Below, in pieces: positions 60,116 through 64,000 of a stretch of 64,000 nucleotides of DNA. The position numbers and the translations under genes are program-made. Source of the stretch: Paraspadella gotoi (lineage: Eukaryota > Chaetognatha); the NCBI GenBank assembly GCA_051294375.1, contig CM119265.1, positions 18,462,631 through 18,526,630 on the forward strand, given 5' to 3'. The notes under the pieces were generated by a model. The model was not told the DNA's origin, ran no database searches, and saw only the letters and a list, made by a program, of their open reading frames with translations. Position 1 is the stretch's first letter, and each line of letters begins with the position of its first letter.

Positions 60116-63100
60116 CCAATAGCCATTGTAAAATTGACTTAAATGTCACAATCATCTAACTTTCTAAGCACTGTTAGTGAATACTCTTTCCAAGATGCTT
60201 ACTACATATTTCCTGTTTCAATCTTAATGAACTTTGGCTTTGGCTCAGAGTCAACTGTGTCCAATGTCGTTTTGAAACTAAATGTTGACCTCAGTGATCG
60301 TTAAGTATTGGTAAATTTTTTTCTTCTAAAGCAAAAATTCTTTTTAAAATTTTTTTTTTAATCATTTAAACTAATTAAGGAATTGATGAAAAACATAAAA
60401 CATATTTAGCAAATTTAGACAGAGCAAAATAACAACGATCTTTTTTAAACAAAAAGCGTTAAAAAATAAGATTGACAAATACTATTGTGCAGATTTAATA
60501 CTGAACAATAAACTTAAAATAAACGGCGAAAATGATAACTACGCAGTAAGCAATCAGCTGTTTTCCTTGTTTTTTCATGGAAAGCAGAAAACTAATAATT
60601 AGTAGGATTGTGAGATCAAATTTGAAAAGTAAACTTATAAAAAGGATCTTTGAAATAAATCGAGCTTTCTCCCAAAAGTCAATACATGACGCGAAATTAT
60701 ATGAAATACGAGGGATCATGCGATACAAAGGATTCAATAAACCGGGAGTATGCTACTGATAATGATTATATTTAAATAAATACTCTTAATAAAAAATTAC
60801 TGCCTAACTTTATTATCCAATTGTACAACCATACAATTACGTGAATCGCGACAAACACAGTGCATTTTAATGTTACAAAAAAGCAAAACATTTTACATCA
60901 TCCGCATTTGTTCGTTCTAACATTGGTCTCAACTAGATTTTTTTTGGTTGTACTAATGTTTATGATAAAAAATAAATAAGCATCATATCAATAAAAGAGA
61001 GGTATACAATTTTATTTTTTCGGCTATGATCTTAAAAATACATTAAGACCTGTTTTGATTCAGGCACATTTATTTTTTAAAATCATTTCAAGGAACATAT
61101 AAATTTCCATTCACTAGTACCTGGTTTTACAGCGCTTCATTCAAAGTGAAGGATAATAAGTGTCATAAAAGGTTCCATGCCTTTGAAGGATCTTCCAAAA
61201 ATCATCATTTCACAATTGTTTTGGATTCAGAAAACCTAATTAGAAAAAAGAAAAGTTTTTTGGGAGGTTTAAATTACGATCAAGATTTTCTCTGATTGTA
61301 AAAATTTCCGAAAAAAATGTATTTAATTGAAACATTTTTTCTTAAATCAAAAACGTTTATTAAATGCACAATGGAACACAATTTTTTTCTAGTAAATAAA
61401 CATTAAACAAATCAAACAAGTAAAATTAAGCATTAAATATTAAACAAACTGAGCAAGTAAAATAGCGAAAAAAGTGAAGATGAAAAAGGAATTGTTTATC
61501 GAATCGTACCCTTGTCGGAGCTCAAGAATTGGGCAACGCCCAACAAACGGCTTGTTTGTCAGCACTTGTGGACACAAACGCCAGCTGTGTAGGGTGCCAC
61601 CGGGTTTGAATTATTTTGTCATCATGCTGACCTACCACGACGCTAGGAAGAGGTTGGGTCAGGTCACCTAGGCAAAAAAAAAATTTACAGATTCCTTAAG
61701 TATACACTTTATTAAATTGGTAAAACAAATATAAAATTATCCATTCATTTACGAAAGAACGAAATATCTTGCCCATGATTTGGATTTGGACAGAATACTT
61801 CAGTTAAGGACAGTTGTCTTCTGCAAACGGTTTGACTTTTGTTAGCAGTGTTGTTCTGAAGGGGGCACTATTAGTTTTACAACGAACGACAAATTTAAAG
61901 CGAAGAAAAGTTTTCATTACATTAGAATTTGGATATTAATAAATACACCTTAAAATAGAAGATAGAGATAATAATAGAAATAAAAATTCAGTATTAGTTT
62001 TAATTTCCTAACCTCGATTTATTTGTTTATCATATACAGGGACTTCAATCTGGTATGATACGAAAAAATATAATCGAAACAAAGAGCAATCAGGTAATAA
62101 AATTTTTTCATACTAATTAAAAAATATTTGATTTTTTTAAATTGTGTTTTTTCCTTTCTGTTTCATTGTGATTTGATTTAGAACAAAGTTTGAAGAGAGA
62201 TTTAACAACGATTTTTATTTCATAGTGAAACGGACATGTTTCGACTCGTATCTTTTTATGATTAATAAGATCCTGTAGCAAATATATAAAAAATATATAT
62301 TAAAAATAAAAATTTCAGTTTGGAAAAAAAAATCATAAAAGACGACTTTAATGATAATTAATAATAAATAAGCAAGGTTTTATATGAAATGTTTTTTTAC
62401 AATAACAAATCATTAAACTGACTTTTTATCACCAAATTTGTTTATTTTTATATCAGATAACTTTATAATCAGCCTTAAAAATTATTAAATTATTAAAAAC
62501 TTAATATTTGAACAAAAAAGAAAAGTAGCTGTGCGCTGGAGACCCACTGTTATTATACTATTGATTTTTGAACATAATAGTTTTCTAACTAATAAATGGT
62601 ATAAAAATAATATACAGTGAAAGAATTACAAGTTTAATCAAGTCTTTTTGTATCGCTCCAGCTTGAAGTCCCTGTAGAGGTTTTTACATTAGGAAACGGA
62701 AAATTTTATCCGAATGAACGACCTTTATTTTTTTTTAAAATATAACGTTCGTGACCAAATAGAATTTGTTAAGGGGAAATGTAAGATAATCGTCAAAAGA
62801 CAAAGGTTTAAAAACATCCAATTGGTTGAACAGGATTTGTCGAAATGAATGAAACCAGATAAAAGTTAACTTAATGCAAATAAATATTGACTTATGAGTC
62901 ACCAATGTAAATGGACGAACAAAAATAATGTCGGTAAAATTTTACTTTCGCCGACCGGGGTTTTGGCGTCTTATATTATTTAAAAATAATTATTTAAAAA
63001 AAAAAAAGATTATTACCCAAACCCTAAACCCTATTAACCCTATAGTATAGGCCTATACGGTAGGGCAGCAAGAATGTGAAAGAAACAAAAGTGCCATCTC

Positions 63101-64000
63101 TGAAACCTATATAATCTTAAGTATACCCATGAAACTTTTAATGTGGTAAGGCAACAAAGTTAAGGGTAACCGCACTCAATGGGGTGGTTCAAAAATTTAG
63201 AGCGAGTACATGCTCAGACGAAAATTCATACATTTTATACTTTCAATGGACAAAAAATTGTGTATATGGCTCTATACCCTAGTAATTATTTTTTTAATAT
63301 TTATTTATAGATAGGAAAGGCAAAAAAAAATTGAGATATTTTAAATTTTCAGATAGCTCATAAAAAGTTGTCTACACAAAGTATAATTCTTTTTTAAATA
63401 TTTTTATGATATGTAGGTTAAAAATGAGAAAAACACAAAAAAATAATAGTCATCATCTTTCGCTGATTTTATCATTTTTTTTATTTTCATTGAAAAAACA
63501 TAAGAATTTTTTAAAGCTGTAATTATATTTCTAGTTTAACTTTTTATGCTCTATCAGAACCCATCAAAAAATTTTAAGATTTCAATTTTTTTTTCTCTAT
63601 ATAGTAATATAATAATTTTAACTAAGCGAGTACCCTCAGAAGAAAGCATTTTTGATTAAAAATATTTTAATACTATATTTTATCAAAGCAATATTTTTTT
63701 AAATGCTAAAAATATTTAAGGAGTTTTAATGAATATACTTACAATTTGAATGTCTATATATCTATCATTATCTACAAAGCATAAACTTTAATTTAAGACC
63801 ATTACCAACTTTCTACGATTTTTCGTTATTAAATTATAAGAAAAATTATAATAAAAAAATTAATTAACACTTTCAAAGGGATTATTTATTAAAAATAAAG
63901 ATAAAAATATGTTCTCAAAATGCCCTAAACCACTCTTAATAATTGAGCATTTATGCATCGGCCAATACCCTTTGTCCTTACCATGAAGGTCAGTGAGAAT
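60116..64000. other. AT-rich region with repeat remnants, no gene seen
   Basis: There are no exons with recognisable content. The block at about 61470-61670 is richer in GC than its surroundings and has an open frame of 65 codons without similarity I know. Its CGGGTTTGAATTA resembles a tRNA B box, so a SINE-like origin is possible but weak. AAAATTATCCATTCATTTA at about 61735 recurs at 15868. Near 63020-63060 a short AACCCTAAACCCTATTAACC stretch occurs. Confidence 0.55.

Noticed and set aside
61474-61671. Plus-strand open frame of 65 codons
   Set aside because: No recognisable similarity, no exon structure, and it lies in a block that looks like a dispersed repeat.
63020-63060. Telomere-like AACCCTAAACCCTATTAACC
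   Set aside because: Only two or three imperfect units; too short to call an interstitial telomere.

Overview
The window is eukaryotic nuclear DNA from an animal, most likely an early-branching or other invertebrate. The reasons are: split genes with short GT-AG introns (mostly 60-200 bp), recognisable animal orthologues (RNF7, MICOS13, TRAPPC10, RNF8, SMPD3, two TDRD3 copies, an SLC3 heavy chain), AT-rich spacers, long GA/CT microsatellites and several MITE-like inverted-repeat elements. The species cannot be named from the sequence. A run of ten N at 15489-15498 marks an assembly gap.

Layout. 1-5.1 kb: no convincing gene; GA/CT microsatellites and a fold-back element. 5.1-13.9 kb (minus): a many-exon gene for a helical protein with an SH3 domain and a WW-like segment; one exon runs through a (GA)n tract, and its introns carry dispersed repeats and a nested hAT-like MITE. 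13.9-16.3 kb: repeats and the gap. 16.3-27.0 kb (minus): RNF7/RBX2, MICOS13, a POLG2-like gene, an intronless calcineurin A gene and TRAPPC10. 27.3-42.3 kb (minus): RNF8, SLC3 heavy chain, a membrane-anchored GH27 alpha-galactosidase, SMPD3 and cytosolic thiolase ACAT2. 43.2-50.5 kb (minus): two tandem TDRD3 paralogues with different tails. 51.4-58.5 kb (minus): a 2134-residue zinc-finger protein with six C2H2 fingers, four C-clamps and four copies of a GLNGxFW motif. 59.3-60.1 kb (plus): DHFR, divergent from the zinc-finger gene. 60.1-64 kb: AT-rich DNA with repeat remnants.

Exon boundaries were read by eye from splice sites. For RNF7, MICOS13, RNF8, SLC3, GH27, SMPD3, ACAT2, both TDRD3 genes, the C-clamp gene and DHFR the summed exons are divisible by three and give open proteins, which supports those models. 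The genes are mostly housekeeping and not one pathway. RNF8 acts in DNA-damage signalling, TDRD3 in mRNA/topoisomerase 3B biology, TRAPPC10 in vesicle traffic, DHFR and ACAT2 in metabolism, and RNF7 in cullin ubiquitin ligases. Nearly all genes lie head-to-tail on the minus strand with spacers of about 60-900 bp.

The most unusual items are the multi-C-clamp protein with its repeated GLNGxFW motif, the tandem TDRD3 pair (both without a visible UBA domain), and the (Arg-Glu)n-coding microsatellite, whose length sets the reading frame of the SH3 gene.
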